Shown here one piece after another: positions 1-10,546 of a stretch of 50,372 nt of DNA. Source of the stretch: Rhizophagus sp. LPA8_4_AMF (lineage: Eukaryota > Glomeromycota > Glomeromycetes > Glomerales > Glomeraceae); the NCBI GenBank assembly GCA_021464525.1, contig JADRCO010000134.1, positions 1 through 50,372 of the forward strand, in the 5' to 3' direction. The translations under genes and the position numbers were made by a program. Within the stretch, counting starts at the first letter, position 1. Each line of letters opens with the position of its first letter. The notes below the pieces were generated by a model, which saw nothing but the letters and a program-made list of their open reading frames with translations, had not been told where the DNA came from and did not search any database.

Positions 1-850
1 ATCATAAGTGAGTATAATAAATTTTGGATTGCAATTAATTAGCATGCAGGTATTTTTGTCTATGATACAGCATGACAAGTCAAAGTATATCACGGACATG
101 GGTTGAAACCATGGGTGAACCATGAAGGATATAACCTAGACACTTGAGACATGAAATGTAAGGTTAGAACCTTTGTCGATCGGTCGAATTGGGTGAATTT
201 GGGACGATGGACGATTTGGGACATGGTTTGATTTGGTCTACAACATATGTAAAAACGGGCCCGGGTTTTACTTTTCATATTACTCTTTTTTTATACATAT
301 CAAATTTTTATATCTTCTACTACAACTGCAGATTTGTTAAAACTACTATTAAGCTGATGACATATCACCGCTAATTCATCAATCCTATATTCTTAAATTT
401 ACTTTACAACTTTACCTAAGCATATATTGAAGAAATTTAACACTTAGTTCATTTGATGCACTAATAAATCTTTCGTATCATGCAACATAAGAAAAACGTT
501 TATATTTTTAAAGCCAGGTTAAATGGGCAAAAATTTATGAAAACTCGTCATAATTGTCATTTGAAAATTATGTACATAATTTAATATTTTTTTTTTTTTT
601 AGCTTTTCCAAATTACAGGTTAGGTTATAGATACCTCACATCAAAGTAAAGGTGAAAAAAATCAGATTTATCACTATTCATTCAACATTCTTTATTAAAA
701 ATTTTGATAAAAAGAATTCTAAAGATAATATTCTATAACTGATAAATTAAAAATATTAATTATTTTGTTTTTTTTAAAAAAAAAAAAAAGTTGATAAATA
801 AATTAATTGTTAAATTTTTTCATAATTCAATCTAACATAATAATGTTTTA
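1..850. other. AT-rich spacer, no gene seen
   Basis: No coding region can be supported. Short open frames near 90-374 overlap on opposite strands, have no recognisable domain and look like chance. The stretch contains T and A homopolymers near 590 and 770-790 and leads into the 3' end of the minus-strand kelch gene. Confidence 0.6.
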
Positions 851-2777
851 TTACTTAATAGGATTAGTGGATTGTTTATTACTTTGTATAATTATTTGCC
901 TCAAATCTTGAATTTCTTGCTTAAGTTCATGTAACGTTAACCTATTATCATCAACAATTGGAATTGATTCCTGTCCATGATTGCTACAATTAGTAATTAT
1001 CGAATCTGGAGCACTTATTGGCTCATGGTTAGTTATATATTCATTTTTTGGTATTTGTTCAATTTCTTGTCCATGATTATATGTATTTTTTTCTTCTTGG
1101 TTATTATTATCTCTTTTCTGTCTATTTTTATTCCATCTATATAAAAAGAAACCTACAGAGGATAAGGTCGCACCACCAATCAAAGATCCTATAATCGCGC
1201 CGGTCATAGAAGGTGCTGATTGTGATTGTACTATAATTGATGGTTGTATTGCTGTTGCTGATGGTGATATTGCTGATGGTGATGGTGGTACTTTACCAGA
1301 TTTTGTACTTGATTGTGGAGGTGAAGGATAAAATTCATTCGTCCATATATATTCGTCAACATTACTAATATCAAGTAATAAAATGTCACTTTCAGTAAAT
1401 CGGTCATAATCTTCACCTATTGTTAATTAATTATATATTTTTTAAAATCGTATGTTAATTCACATAATAGTCTAAAAAACAAAAAAATTATTTACCAAAT
1501 GTTATAACCATATATTTTCCAATTACATTTGCTCTATGATACGCTCGACTTTTTGGAATTATTCCAGAAATTTTTGGAATACGCCATTCAAAATTAATTA
1601 CATTTAATTCATAAAGTGAAGCTTCAGGTGTAATAGCAGGAACACCTCCAAAAATTATTATTCTTTGACCATCCGATCCTATTAACATTTCATTACTACA
1701 ATTAATGAAACGTTTTTCAATTGTTATAATATTCTTTGTTTAAATACATACCGAGAACGACTGAAAGACCATCCCTACCGGAAGGTACTAATCCTGAGGT
1801 CGTCTATTATTTAAGAAAGAAAATATTAGGTTGTGAAATATTTCTTGACCGAATAATTTACATCAACTTACTTTCGTACTCCAATTATCGTTGATTGTAT
1901 CATATAAATAGACCTATATATAGTATATATGTTAAAATCAAATTATTATAGTTAGTACAATCGGTTTTGTAAAATATGTAAATCAAGATTGCAAAATTAA
2001 CTACAATAATTTACCTGATTCAATGCTAGACTTTTACCATTATCACCACCTTGAATAACAAATAGTTTATTAAAAAAAAAATATTGGTAAAAAATAGCAA
2101 AATCATATGAACTATTGCTTACCCATATAAATTATCTTATTATCAGGCAACAAAGTGGCACCATAATTCATTCTTGCAGTTGGCGCATTAAATGAACTTC
2201 TTTGTTCTAAAATAAGCTTTTTTGTATCTAAAATAAGCATATCATTATTATAATCATAAAGAGTCTTCACAGTTCCGCCCCATAAATACATATTTCCATT
2301 TTGATCTTTAATACCCGTCAATCTACTCTTTTTCAAAGGAACATTCCCATCTAATTTTGGAGGAATATTATTAGATATTTGTGGAATACTCCACGAATTA
2401 CTTTGCGGATTAAAGATATAAACAAAATCCGTTACAGCGGAATTATCGAGTACTACTCCTCCATATAAGAATAACATATTATTATTCTCACCGCCATTCA
2501 CTGATGCAGCAGCATAATGTGAAGGAACAGTATTAATGTTTGATAATTCTTTCCACGATAATTTTTGAGTATTAAATGGAACAGAAACATCAAGGTAAAA
2601 AAAATCTTTTCCAACTTTAAAAGGCGTGTGACCACCCAAAATATACAATTTATTATCAATGAGCGTTGCGGTATGTCTAGATCGTTCCTGCTTATAGGGT
2701 GTCATTTGACAATTTATTTCGATAAATAATTGAAGTAAAAACCATAACGTAAAATATACTAAATCTTTTTGTATCAT
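851..2777 (-). CDS. Kelch-repeat type I membrane protein, six exons
   Basis: Rebuilt exons are 2777-2123, 2049-2015, 1913-1872, 1803-1752, 1678-1496 and 1416-851. All introns are GT..AG and all phases join, giving about 510 residues. The start is the Met before a hydrophobic signal peptide (residues 1-23, ending INC before Gln). About six kelch blades follow, seen as LYILGG, LFLYGG, MYLWGG, IIYMGG, IIIFGG and a final MVITFG. After them come a Pro/Ser-rich linker and one transmembrane segment near residues 394-414 (GAIIGSLIGGATLSSVGFFLY). The cytosolic tail is Asn/Gln-rich and ends in a short coiled-coil-like stretch (LHELKQEIQDLRQII). Kelch propellers bind proteins or glycans. Here the propeller should face outside the cell or the secretory lumen. 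The ligand is unknown. Splice sites are inferred from the sequence, with no transcript support. Confidence 0.85.
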
Positions 2778-3311
2778 TATTGCACTTTCTTTATTAAAAA
2801 AAATTTCAGACAGCTAAATTTCTTTTTTATAATTGTTCATTAATTAGAAAATCAGAAAAATAATAAATAATAATCGATGAACGGTAGCTTTACGATTGAA
2901 GCTTAGTTTATATTATTTAATATTTTCGATAGTTACAGTGTAAGTATTGAGATTATACAAAAATTCATTGTGAGCAAATAACTTTAGCCTCGACATGCTT
3001 CTTTTTAATTATATTTACTAATAAATAAACCATATTTGGAAATTATATAATGAAAGTAATAAAAAATAAATATCAAAGAAGCCATTACAATTACACCTGT
3101 CACTTTATTGGTCTGAATAAATTCATACATTATTTTTATTAACACAAAATTACACCAGTGACAAATCTCGTGGCACGTGATGCATGATTCGACACCTGTG
3201 ACTCCTGCTGCGCCCTTAGGGTTTAAACTCACAAACCCTAACTACTTACCCGTTACAGGTGCAGTCATTCAACAAGTTAGTCAACATCAAAAGCCTACAC
3301 CCGATTGAACC
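2778..3311. other. Upstream spacer of the kelch gene
   Basis: AT-rich sequence, likely including the kelch gene promoter. A 75-codon minus-strand open frame at 3005-3232 has no recognisable domain and is not called. A small inverted pair, TTAGGGTTT at 3216-3224 and AAACCCTAA at 3233-3241, is present. Confidence 0.5.
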
Positions 3312-3463
3312 AGCTATTACAGAGGATATAATGAACTTACGACACAGAGGATTTATTATCTGGATCATCCTTCGATAAAACTAAAGAATTTTAAAATTAA
3401 CTCCCACAAAATCAAAAATACTCTCCACATATTACCTACTTTTGATCGTGCAAACCTATATAA

Positions 3464-3472
3464 CCCTACATT
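3464..3472. repeat. Left target-site duplication CCCTACATT
   Basis: Nine bases identical to 4049-4057, flanking the inserted element on its left side. Dropping one copy together with the element keeps the surrounding relic reading frame open. Confidence 0.75.
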
Positions 3473-4048
3473 GGTACCGGAACTTTTCGCCGAAGCCATT
3501 TCGCCGAAGAGATGTTTCGCCGAAGGGACGTTTCACCAAAGTGCCATTTCACCGAAATAGAGCTTGGAACCGTCCAAAAAAACCTTAACCAGTTCCAAGC
3601 TCTACACCGAAACCCATCCGAATTCCATTTCGCCGAAGCCATTTCACCGAATAGATATTTTGCCAAATAAAATGTTTCGCCGAAAAATTATTTATTCCAA
3701 TTGGTTATTTTATTGTTTTAATACTAAATACGTAAAGAAATCTTTATCTAGAAAATTATTGAATTAGATGAATTTATTAAATTTATCTCATCTTTATAGA
3801 TTGGTTGTTTATAATACATTAATCTTTTTTTACTTATATAATTAATATCAGTTAATTGAACGTTAAGGTGAAAATATCATGGAAAAAAGATATTTAAAAA
3901 TAAAAGAATTTTTATTTTATTTTTTATTTTCATTGTGCGTTGAACATTCTTTATAAAAATGTTAATCGCTATTATTTTCGGCGAAATGTCCATTCGGTGA
4001 AATGGATTTGATGAAATGGATTTAATGAAATGTACTTGTGAAACATCC
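3473..4048. mobile_element. Non-autonomous Mutator-like element (MITE), 576 bp
   Basis: A 9-bp direct repeat, CCCTACATT, flanks the stretch (3464-3472 and 4049-4057). Both ends carry subterminal arrays of a unit close to ATTTCGCCGAA. The left array (about 3487-3690) is in one orientation and the right array (about 3978-4035) is in the other. The extreme ends both begin GG when read inward. Target duplications of 8-9 bp and long degenerate inverted ends fit Mutator-like elements. No transposase is encoded, since the short open frames inside have no domain. An internal hairpin pairs 3558-3570 with 3592-3604. The insertion reading is supported independently, because its removal restores a continuous frame in the host relic. 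Confidence 0.7.
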
Positions 4049-4057
4049 CCCTACATT
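4049..4057. repeat. Right target-site duplication CCCTACATT
   Basis: Right copy of the 9-bp duplication, directly followed by the continuation of the interrupted coding relic. Confidence 0.75.
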
Positions 4058-4640
4058 AAATGCGAACATGCAAAAATATTTCTTTTGCAATTCAGCCACT
4101 GTAGATAACGAACACTTATACACGTGTATTGCACACAGGAATAAAATACATCAAATCTTGTTAGATTATAAATAACTACTTATAGAAAAACTGATAGATG
4201 ATACTTCAACAAGCACCCTCATAACACCGCTTTACTCAATAATTCAGACATTTTTAAATGGTCCTACGATGAATATATACTTAATGCTTCACGGATTTAT
4301 TCCTAAACAACCAACAATGCTTATCAATAAATTTATCCCCAAACCCTCAGTCGCTAAACACACTTTATTAGCCATCTTTAATATCTTCTCACAGAATCAC
4401 AGAAACTAAAGGAATTTGGTCACCTCACAACGAGTTACTAGTCGCTTGAGAAAAACAAAACGGCATCATGAAACGCGTGAAAGAGTGAACATAAATAAAC
4501 CTTACAACGCCTAAACCGTAATCACACCTGAACTTTAACGGAACCTCCTCCTGACATCATTTTCAATCCTGACTGGTGGATCACTGGCACGTCCTCATAT
4601 ATTTACACAGTGGCAACTGATCGTAAATTCGGAACTAATA

Positions 4641-5125
4641 TAATTTTTTTATCACTTCTGGTCATTTGAGGTTAATGTTGCCCAGCACTATAATTCTGGC
4701 CTACATTATACTTTTTTTTTTCTATTAAAACCATGTGATAATATGTCAACCAATTATCTGCCATGGCCTGCGGGGTTGCCTTCTCTGACATTAATGACTT
4801 CTCTCCGTAGCTTTCTATACGGCGTTTCCCTCAAGATTGACTGAAATGACTATGATTATGAATAAATTAGGCAAATCCTTCAAATGGTCAAATGGCCAGA
4901 TCATTTCCGAATACTGCCATAATTCGATCGTGGAGCTGATGTTAATTCCGGCCGAATCATAATGTTGGGCGAAATTAACATTTTTAATATTATAAAAAAT
5001 TTTCATTAGAAAAAATCATAACATCATTGATAAAAGAGGACCTTTTATTAATATAATAAAAAAAATTATCCAAATATATATTTATAATAAAATAAAAACC
5101 CTCCCAATATCATTTATCAATAACT
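4641..5125. other. Possible further coding relic, then 3' flank of an F-box gene
   Basis: From about 4740 to 4980 the sequence is GC-richer than its flanks and plus-strand frames stay open for 30-45 codons with shifts between them. This may be more of the same decayed element. No domain was recognised. A minus-strand open frame at 4815-5006 is not supported as a gene. Confidence 0.3.
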
Positions 5126-6538
5126 CTACCATTCAAAATCTTGAAAAGTATTTTCGCTTAAAGCATTTTCATACTTTTTAACTATACCTTTTCCTTTATA
5201 TTTTTCTATTAAATCGAAATGTTCACTTCCATATAAAACATGATATTGGATTGTTTGTAATAACATAGGACGCATTGGAATTCTAATTTTCCAATTATCA
5301 AAAAATAATTCAAAAGATTTTAATTCAGGTTCTCTATGATAATAAAATTTCAATTTAAATAAACTAATTGGAGAAATATCAGATAAAATTTTAAATATAA
5401 TATTATAATCAATCATAACATTAACATCCCAAACATCTTCAAAAATAATATATAAACCAATTAAATAATTACAATTAAATAATAATTCTCTTAATTCTAA
5501 AATATTATTATTAATAAATAATAATTTAAGATATTCAAGTTTTGGACATTTTTTATAAATAGTTTGAATAATTTTTTTATTACTTATCTCATTATGACTT
5601 ATATGATCAATTTTTATTTCAATAAGATGACCATTAGTATGATCAATTAAACTTGTTAAAACTTTGATTGGAATTCCTGTAGCTTTTAAAATTTGTAAAT
5701 AAGGTAATGATAAATTTTCCAAACAATTCCAAGACATAGGACGAGAATTATCATATAATTCTAAACTTTTTAAATTTATAAAAGAAGAAAGTATTTTCGT
5801 GGTAGGTTGTTTTGTTATTTTAAAATATTGTAAATGATTTGCGTGATTAATTAAAGAATTTTCAAGAATTTCACAAAATATTTCATCATTTGAAGAATAA
5901 GGTTTTGTTAAAAAACGAACATTAATTAATTTTTTAGGGGATTCAATTAATCTAATAATTTCATTATTATTATTATAAGGTTCAACGTAAAGTTCCAATT
6001 CTTTGATTGATTTACAAATTTCCACCAATCCAATTAAAGTATCATCATTTATGTTGGTATTACAACTAAGGAATTCAAGTTTTGAAAAGCATTTTTCAAC
6101 TCCAGAAATAAGATCCATAAAATAATAATTAAATTTATGAGGTATATAAAGGTGAGTAAATTTCATATTTTCATTAATAAAAAGTTTAAAATTTTCATTT
6201 ATATTAATTAATGATTTAGAAACTAATAATCTTTCGATTCCACCCAAATTTAAATATTTACAAAAATTAATATAATTAAATGAAGGTTTTTGATATGAAT
6301 TTATATTAAAATATTTTGATAATTTGTTTTTTGATTCATTTGGTAAATGTGAAATAATTATATTTAATAATAAAATTTCGTTCCCTTTCCCTAAATATTT
6401 CCAAGGATTTTTCCATAAAATTGGAATAACTATTTCACTCCAAGTTTTATTAATTGTAAGACATGAATAAAGTGATTGTTTATCATCTTGTAATTCTTGT
6501 AATATCAGATAAATAATATCTCTATTTAATTTTGACAT
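5126..6538 (-). CDS. F-box protein with LRR-like C-terminal region
   Basis: Single-exon gene of about 470 residues. The chosen start is the Met of MSKLNRDIIYLILQELQDDK. The open frame extends 22 codons further, but that part is only homopolymer (Phe and Lys runs from a T/A tract) and is almost certainly 5' untranslated sequence. Residues 1-45 match the F-box pattern: a leading helix, then LYSCLTINKTWSEIVIPILWKNPW. The rest has irregular Leu/Ile/Asn-rich repeats such as LEYLKLLFINNNILELREL, like the degenerate leucine-rich repeats in the expanded F-box families of these fungi. F-box proteins recruit substrates to SCF ubiquitin ligases through Skp1. The substrate is unknown. The start codon abuts a run of 16 A residues on the coding strand. 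Confidence 0.85.
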   Translation of the reverse strand: MSKLNRDIIYLILQELQDDKQSLYSCLTINKTWSEIVIPILWKNPWKYLGKGNEILLLNIIISHLPNESKNKLSKYFNINSYQKPSFNYINFCKYLNLGGIERLLVSKSLININENFKLFINENMKFTHLYIPHKFNYYFMDLISGVEKCFSKLEFLSCNTNINDDTLIGLVEICKSIKELELYVEPYNNNNEIIRLIESPKKLINVRFLTKPYSSNDEIFCEILENSLINHANHLQYFKITKQPTTKILSSFINLKSLELYDNSRPMSWNCLENLSLPYLQILKATGIPIKVLTSLIDHTNGHLIEIKIDHISHNEISNKKIIQTIYKKCPKLEYLKLLFINNNILELRELLFNCNYLIGLYIIFEDVWDVNVMIDYNIIFKILSDISPISLFKLKFYYHREPELKSFELFFDNWKIRIPMRPMLLQTIQYHVLYGSEHFDLIEKYKGKGIVKKYENALSENTFQDFEW

Positions 6539-6580
6539 TTTTTTTTTTTTTTTCAAAAAAAAAAAAAAAAAAAAAAAAAA
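6538..6580. repeat. T16/A26 homopolymer pair at an F-box gene start
   Basis: On the plus strand, 16 T residues (6538-6553), one C and 26 A residues (6555-6580) lie immediately upstream of the minus-strand F-box start codon. The length is likely unstable or uncertain in assembly. Confidence 0.8.
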
Positions 6581-8257
6581 TATTGATTGACAAATAAATA
6601 TCATTTATGTTATTTTGTACCACGTATTGCGTATCACAATATTACGACATTATGATTTTAGTCATTATCCATTAAACCAAATATGTTAAGTATTGTTATC
6701 GACAATAAAATAACACATGGAACATGTACACTTTCGTCAGCCTTAATGATCCGCTAAAAAAATTGGTTAACAGCTAACATGTCTTTGTTAGATAAATGTC
6801 ATACAAGCTTTAGGGATAAGAAAATTGCGAGAGAGGGTTCCGCTCATACCTCGATGAATTTCCTTAATCGGAAAAGCGATTCTCTAATTTCTTTTGTACC
6901 ATATGAGATGACAGCGATCATGTTTATAACTGGTTTAACTGACCATTTGAGCGACTGCTTAATAATTAAATTAATAATTAAAATTTATTATTTAAATTAA
7001 TTAATATCAAATTTATTAAATTTACGTTCAACTTATGAATAATCTACAAAATAATCGAAATTATCAAAAAATCATGTAAATAATTTACAAATTATAATCG
7101 GGCACAAACTATCGGTCCACCTATGAACGAAACCGCAAGTCCGTGACGATTATACTTTTTTCTTAATAATGTTCCAAAGTTGTAGAAAATTATTTATTAT
7201 TAATAATCAAGTAAAATACTAAAAATTTCGAACTAAACAAAAAAACAGAAATGATTTATCATACTATCTTCCTTAAGATCGAATTTTTAATTTCATACGC
7301 AATTTACGCTCATTTGAAAGAAAATTATTGTTTTATTCACAAAGAAAATCTTTATTATAATATTCCCTTATTTTGATATTCATTTAATGATTTTACCCCT
7401 GTAAAGAATCATCGTTATTTTTAGAAATTCGTTGTTAAACCCTTTTTTTTGTTTGTGTTACGGTATGTGGCACAGCCGGCACAGCAAATGTTTTTTTAAC
7501 GAATCAACATTGGTTCAACATACAAATAAATAATAACGGTTATTGAAAAATTGATAAAAATAAAGAAGATATGACTGATTGTATTATTGTAACTTTTAAA
7601 AAAATAAAGTTATTCATAAATGATCATAATCTCTTTAATACATATACATATTACCTTATTTTGATTCTTTCATTTTATTTCTTCCGAATTCCGTCTTCCG
7701 GTAATAAAGTTTGATATTCATTATATTACCTGATTTGGTATTTTAAATAATGCCTTTATTTGTTAACAACGTCTTAGAGTCATTGTCGCTAATTTTATAC
7801 AATAGAATGTTTTAAGTTGAAATTATTTTTTTAAGTTGAAACTATCGTTTTTTATTGTTACTAAAAACGCATATGGCGTGGCACAGTGTACGAGTGTATC
7901 CATAAACTTTACAAGTCACACAATATAAATATGGAATTTGAAAATAGGAACCTGAATTCAGAAATAGATCATTACAGAAAATAGATCGAACGTTCTAATT
8001 ATTAAAAATACATGTATTCATAAAGTATACTATATATTCTCTTTGGCGCAATACAGTGTAAGTAATAAAGAGCTCACAAAGGAACCACAAAGAACTTTGA
8101 TTCCCGTAATTGTTTATTTTATTATTATTCTTAATTTAGAGTGATAAAAATAAAGATACAAATGTATATATATGCGCTTATAACGTAAAAAATTCGATTC
8201 TTTCGTTGTACTTTTTCTTACTAAAAAAAAATTTGAATCTTTTTCTTGCTATATTTT
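6581..8257. other. AT-rich spacer between divergent genes
   Basis: The stretch lies between the F-box gene (minus) and the Sel1 gene (plus), so promoters of both should be inside. An open frame at 6779-7000 has no domain. No RNA gene or mobile element was recognised. Confidence 0.5.
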
Positions 8258-8390
8258 TTTCTCTCCCCAAAAAATTTGCTCATAAATCTTTTCTCTCACT
8301 TTTTCTTTCACCAAAGAATTTGCTCATAAATCTTTTTCTCTCACAATATTTTTTTCTCACCAAAAAAAAAAAATAAATAAATAAATAAAT
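8258..8390 (+). repeat. Pyrimidine-rich direct repeats in the 5' leader of the Sel1 gene
   Basis: Two copies of a unit of about 40 bp containing AATTTGCTCATAAATCTTTT (8261-8299 and 8304-8344) are followed by a partial third copy (8349-8370) and an AAAT microsatellite (about 8372-8390). They end some 35 bases before the start codon and probably lie in the leader or core promoter. Confidence 0.6.
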
Positions 8391-8425
8391 CTTCATTGTT
8401 AAATCTTTAAAATTGATTTTAAAAT

Positions 8426-10237
8426 ATGACGAATATGACCGATATCACAAAAAACGATCAAGATTTTTTAAAAGATTTTTTAAAAAATTTTTATATTAAA
8501 ATAATTAATATAAAAAATTTAAAAAATTTTAATGAAAATTTTATAAATGAATTAATAAAATGGATAAATGAAACAATTATGAAAAATGATTTAAATTTAA
8601 ATAAAATTTTGATCATGATGAAAAATCATGAAAAAAGTGATTTATATTTTTCAAGTATAATAGGATTTTTTTGTAATTACGGTTTAGGTTTAAATAATAG
8701 TGATAGTAATAAGGATAATAATAATAGTAATAGTAATAACGACAATAATAATAGTAATAGTAATAACGACAATAATAGTAGTAGTAGTAGTAGTGATAAT
8801 AATAATAATAATAGTAGTAGTAGTGATAATAATAATAATAGTAATATTGATGACTTTAATAACGTTAATAAGAATATTGACGTTAATGATGCATCCTATT
8901 ATTATAATATTGCTATTAAAAATGGTTATAAATTAAGTGAACTCGATTTTGATTTAAATCGTAATCATGAAAATTATTTTTTACAATTAGAAAATGTTAT
9001 TATTGGAAAATATTTATTATTATTCTTTTATTATAAAGATTATTTTATTAAATTATTTGATCAGAATGGAAGTGCCCCACATATACGTTCCGGTTTTAAA
9101 TATGATGAAATGATTCAAAATGTTGAAAATCGCATAAAGTTAAATATGGAATATAATCTTGAAGAAATTCATTTATTATTATTATGTATTAAATTTGGAT
9201 TAAAAGATGAAAAAGAATTAAATAATATATTCGATTATTATAAATATTTGGCAGAAAAAGGAAATGTTTTGGCTCAAATGAATTTAGCTTATTGTTATTT
9301 ATCAGGTATTGGAACAAAAATAGATATTCGTGTGGTAGTTAATTTATATTTCAAATCTGCTATGAGTGGAAATTCGATCGCACAAAATTATTTAGGTTAT
9401 CATTATAAAAATGGAATTGGAATAAATAAAGATGAAAAGGAAGCATTTAAATGGTATTTGAAATCTGCGGAGGAAGGAAATCATAACGCTCAAAATAATC
9501 TAGGAATTTGTTATCGACGTGGTATTGGAATAAATGAAGATGAGAAGAAAGCGTTTGATTGGTATTTAAAATCTGCAGAAGGAGGAAATCGGGATGCACA
9601 AAACGAGATAGGAAATTGTTATTATTTTGGTAAAGGAGTTGATAAAGATTATGGTAAAGCGTTTAAATGGTATTTAAAGTCCACTAATGATCACGATCAA
9701 AATGTACGAAATATCAGAAATGATTTGGAAAGTTGTCAAAAAAATGTTATCTCTCATCATAAAGGTTATCAATATCGATATGAAGAAAAGAAAAAATGCG
9801 AGGAGAAATTAATATTTGAATTATATTTAAAATCTGCTGAAGAAGGAGATAGTAATGCACAAATTGAATTAGGTAAATGTTATTTTTCTGGCAAAGGAGT
9901 TGATAAAAATCATAATAAAGCATTTGAATGGTATTTAAAATCAGCCAATAAAGGAAATCATATTGCGGAAAATGAATTGGGTAAATTATATTATTTTATT
10001 GACAAAAATTCTGATAAAGCATTTGAATGGTATATGAAATCAGCTGAAGGAGGAAATTCTGATGGACAATATAATTTAGGATTTTGTTATCATTGTGGAA
10101 TTGGATGTAAAAGGAATATTGAAAAAGCTGGTTATTGGTATAAAAAGGCTTCAGATAATGGATCATTGAATGCAAAAAATGTTTTGGATAATAGTAATCT
10201 CTTTCTTTTTATGAAGAAATCATCATCTGTAATTTAG
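8426..10237 (+). CDS. Sel1-repeat protein without a kinase domain
   Basis: Intronless, 603 residues. The N-terminus (about 1-85) is Asn/Lys-rich. A low-complexity Asn/Ser/Asp tract spans about 90-142. The C-terminal half carries Sel1-like (TPR-type) repeats from about residue 280 to 585. They are recognised by the recurring pattern A..WY.KSAE.GN..AQ..LG.CY..G.G....., for example AFKWYLKSAEEGNHNAQNNL. Sel1 repeats form alpha-solenoids that scaffold protein complexes. In glomeromycete genomes they often sit behind a kinase domain, and no kinase motifs are visible here. One repeat (near 9690-9790) has degenerated. The start is the first Met after the pyrimidine-rich leader. A MTNM duplication leaves a start two or three codons later possible. 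Confidence 0.85.
   Translation: MTNMTDITKNDQDFLKDFLKNFYIKIINIKNLKNFNENFINELIKWINETIMKNDLNLNKILIMMKNHEKSDLYFSSIIGFFCNYGLGLNNSDSNKDNNNSNSNNDNNNSNSNNDNNSSSSSSDNNNNNSSSSDNNNNSNIDDFNNVNKNIDVNDASYYYNIAIKNGYKLSELDFDLNRNHENYFLQLENVIIGKYLLLFFYYKDYFIKLFDQNGSAPHIRSGFKYDEMIQNVENRIKLNMEYNLEEIHLLLLCIKFGLKDEKELNNIFDYYKYLAEKGNVLAQMNLAYCYLSGIGTKIDIRVVVNLYFKSAMSGNSIAQNYLGYHYKNGIGINKDEKEAFKWYLKSAEEGNHNAQNNLGICYRRGIGINEDEKKAFDWYLKSAEGGNRDAQNEIGNCYYFGKGVDKDYGKAFKWYLKSTNDHDQNVRNIRNDLESCQKNVISHHKGYQYRYEEKKKCEEKLIFELYLKSAEEGDSNAQIELGKCYFSGKGVDKNHNKAFEWYLKSANKGNHIAENELGKLYYFIDKNSDKAFEWYMKSAEGGNSDGQYNLGFCYHCGIGCKRNIEKAGYWYKKASDNGSLNAKNVLDNSNLFLFMKKSSSVI
8695..8850 (+). repeat. AAT/AGT trinucleotide-rich tract encoding Asn/Ser/Asp
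   Basis: Imperfect AAT, AGT and GAC triplet repeats, with two adjacent 30-bp copies near 8716-8775 each containing AATAGTAATAGTAATAACGAC. The tract is in frame with the Sel1 protein. The frame-shifted open frame at 8700-8936 is its shadow. Confidence 0.8.
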
Positions 10238-10369
10238 TATATAAATTTTCAAATTTTTCGTAAATATTTGTAATAAAATACGATAGAATATTCCCTGTAT
10301 AAAATATTATGTTATAATTGTTTATAATAAAATCATTTTCATTAAAAAAAAAATATACTCTGTCGTGTA

Positions 10370-10546
10370 CCCTGTAAAAAAAGTCGATCCGTTTTTTATA
10401 TTCCAGTAAAAAGCTCATATTTCCGGAATTAATAACCTTATATCACGGAATTTATCGAATTATTAACATTTTTCCGTGAATGAATCCGTGAAAGGCTCAT
10501 TTTTACGGAGTTTTTACAGAAATAACGGATAAAATTTTTTATAGGG
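10370..10546. mobile_element. Candidate MITE with degenerate terminal inverted repeats
   Basis: The left end reads CCCTGTAAAAAA followed by ATCCGTT and then GTAAAAA. The reverse complement of the right end reads CCCTATAAAAAA followed by ATCCGTT and then GTAAAAA. The similarity covers about 45 bases at each end, and the 177-bp body contains further symmetric TTCCG/CGGAA words. No clear target duplication is visible, so boundaries are approximate. Confidence 0.4.

Larger units (their letters stand above)
3312..4640 (+). pseudogene. Decayed retroelement-like coding relic, split by an inserted element
   Basis: From 3312 to 3472 one plus-strand frame is open. It resumes in the same frame right after the inserted element at 4058 and stops at TAA 4173-4175. 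Across the junction the frame holds a cysteine/histidine pattern, FFC followed by DNEHLYTC. This is like the zinc-binding segment near the C-terminus of non-LTR retrotransposon ORF2 proteins (zf-RVT type). Past the stop, coding-like peptides continue with frameshifts, for example KPSVAKHTLLAIFNIF near 4338-4386 and IIFNPDWWITGTSSYIYT near 4556-4610 in another frame. Base composition is more GC-rich than its surroundings. That it is a coding relic is fairly secure. The LINE assignment is inference. Confidence 0.55.

Noticed and set aside
3216..3241. TTAGGGTTT ... AAACCCTAA inverted pair, telomere-like
   Set aside because: Only one motif on each side and no array; best explained as chance in a short palindrome.
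3564..3767. Open frame on the plus strand, and its partner 3466-3666 on the minus strand
   Set aside because: Both lie in the inverted-array element and translate its repeat units; no domain.
6539..6604. 22-codon N-terminal extension of the first F-box protein
   Set aside because: Encodes only Phe and Lys runs from a homopolymer; the F-box begins at the internal Met at 6538.
8700..8936. Ile/Val-rich open frame
   Set aside because: Frame-shifted shadow of the Asn/Ser triplet repeat in the Sel1 gene.
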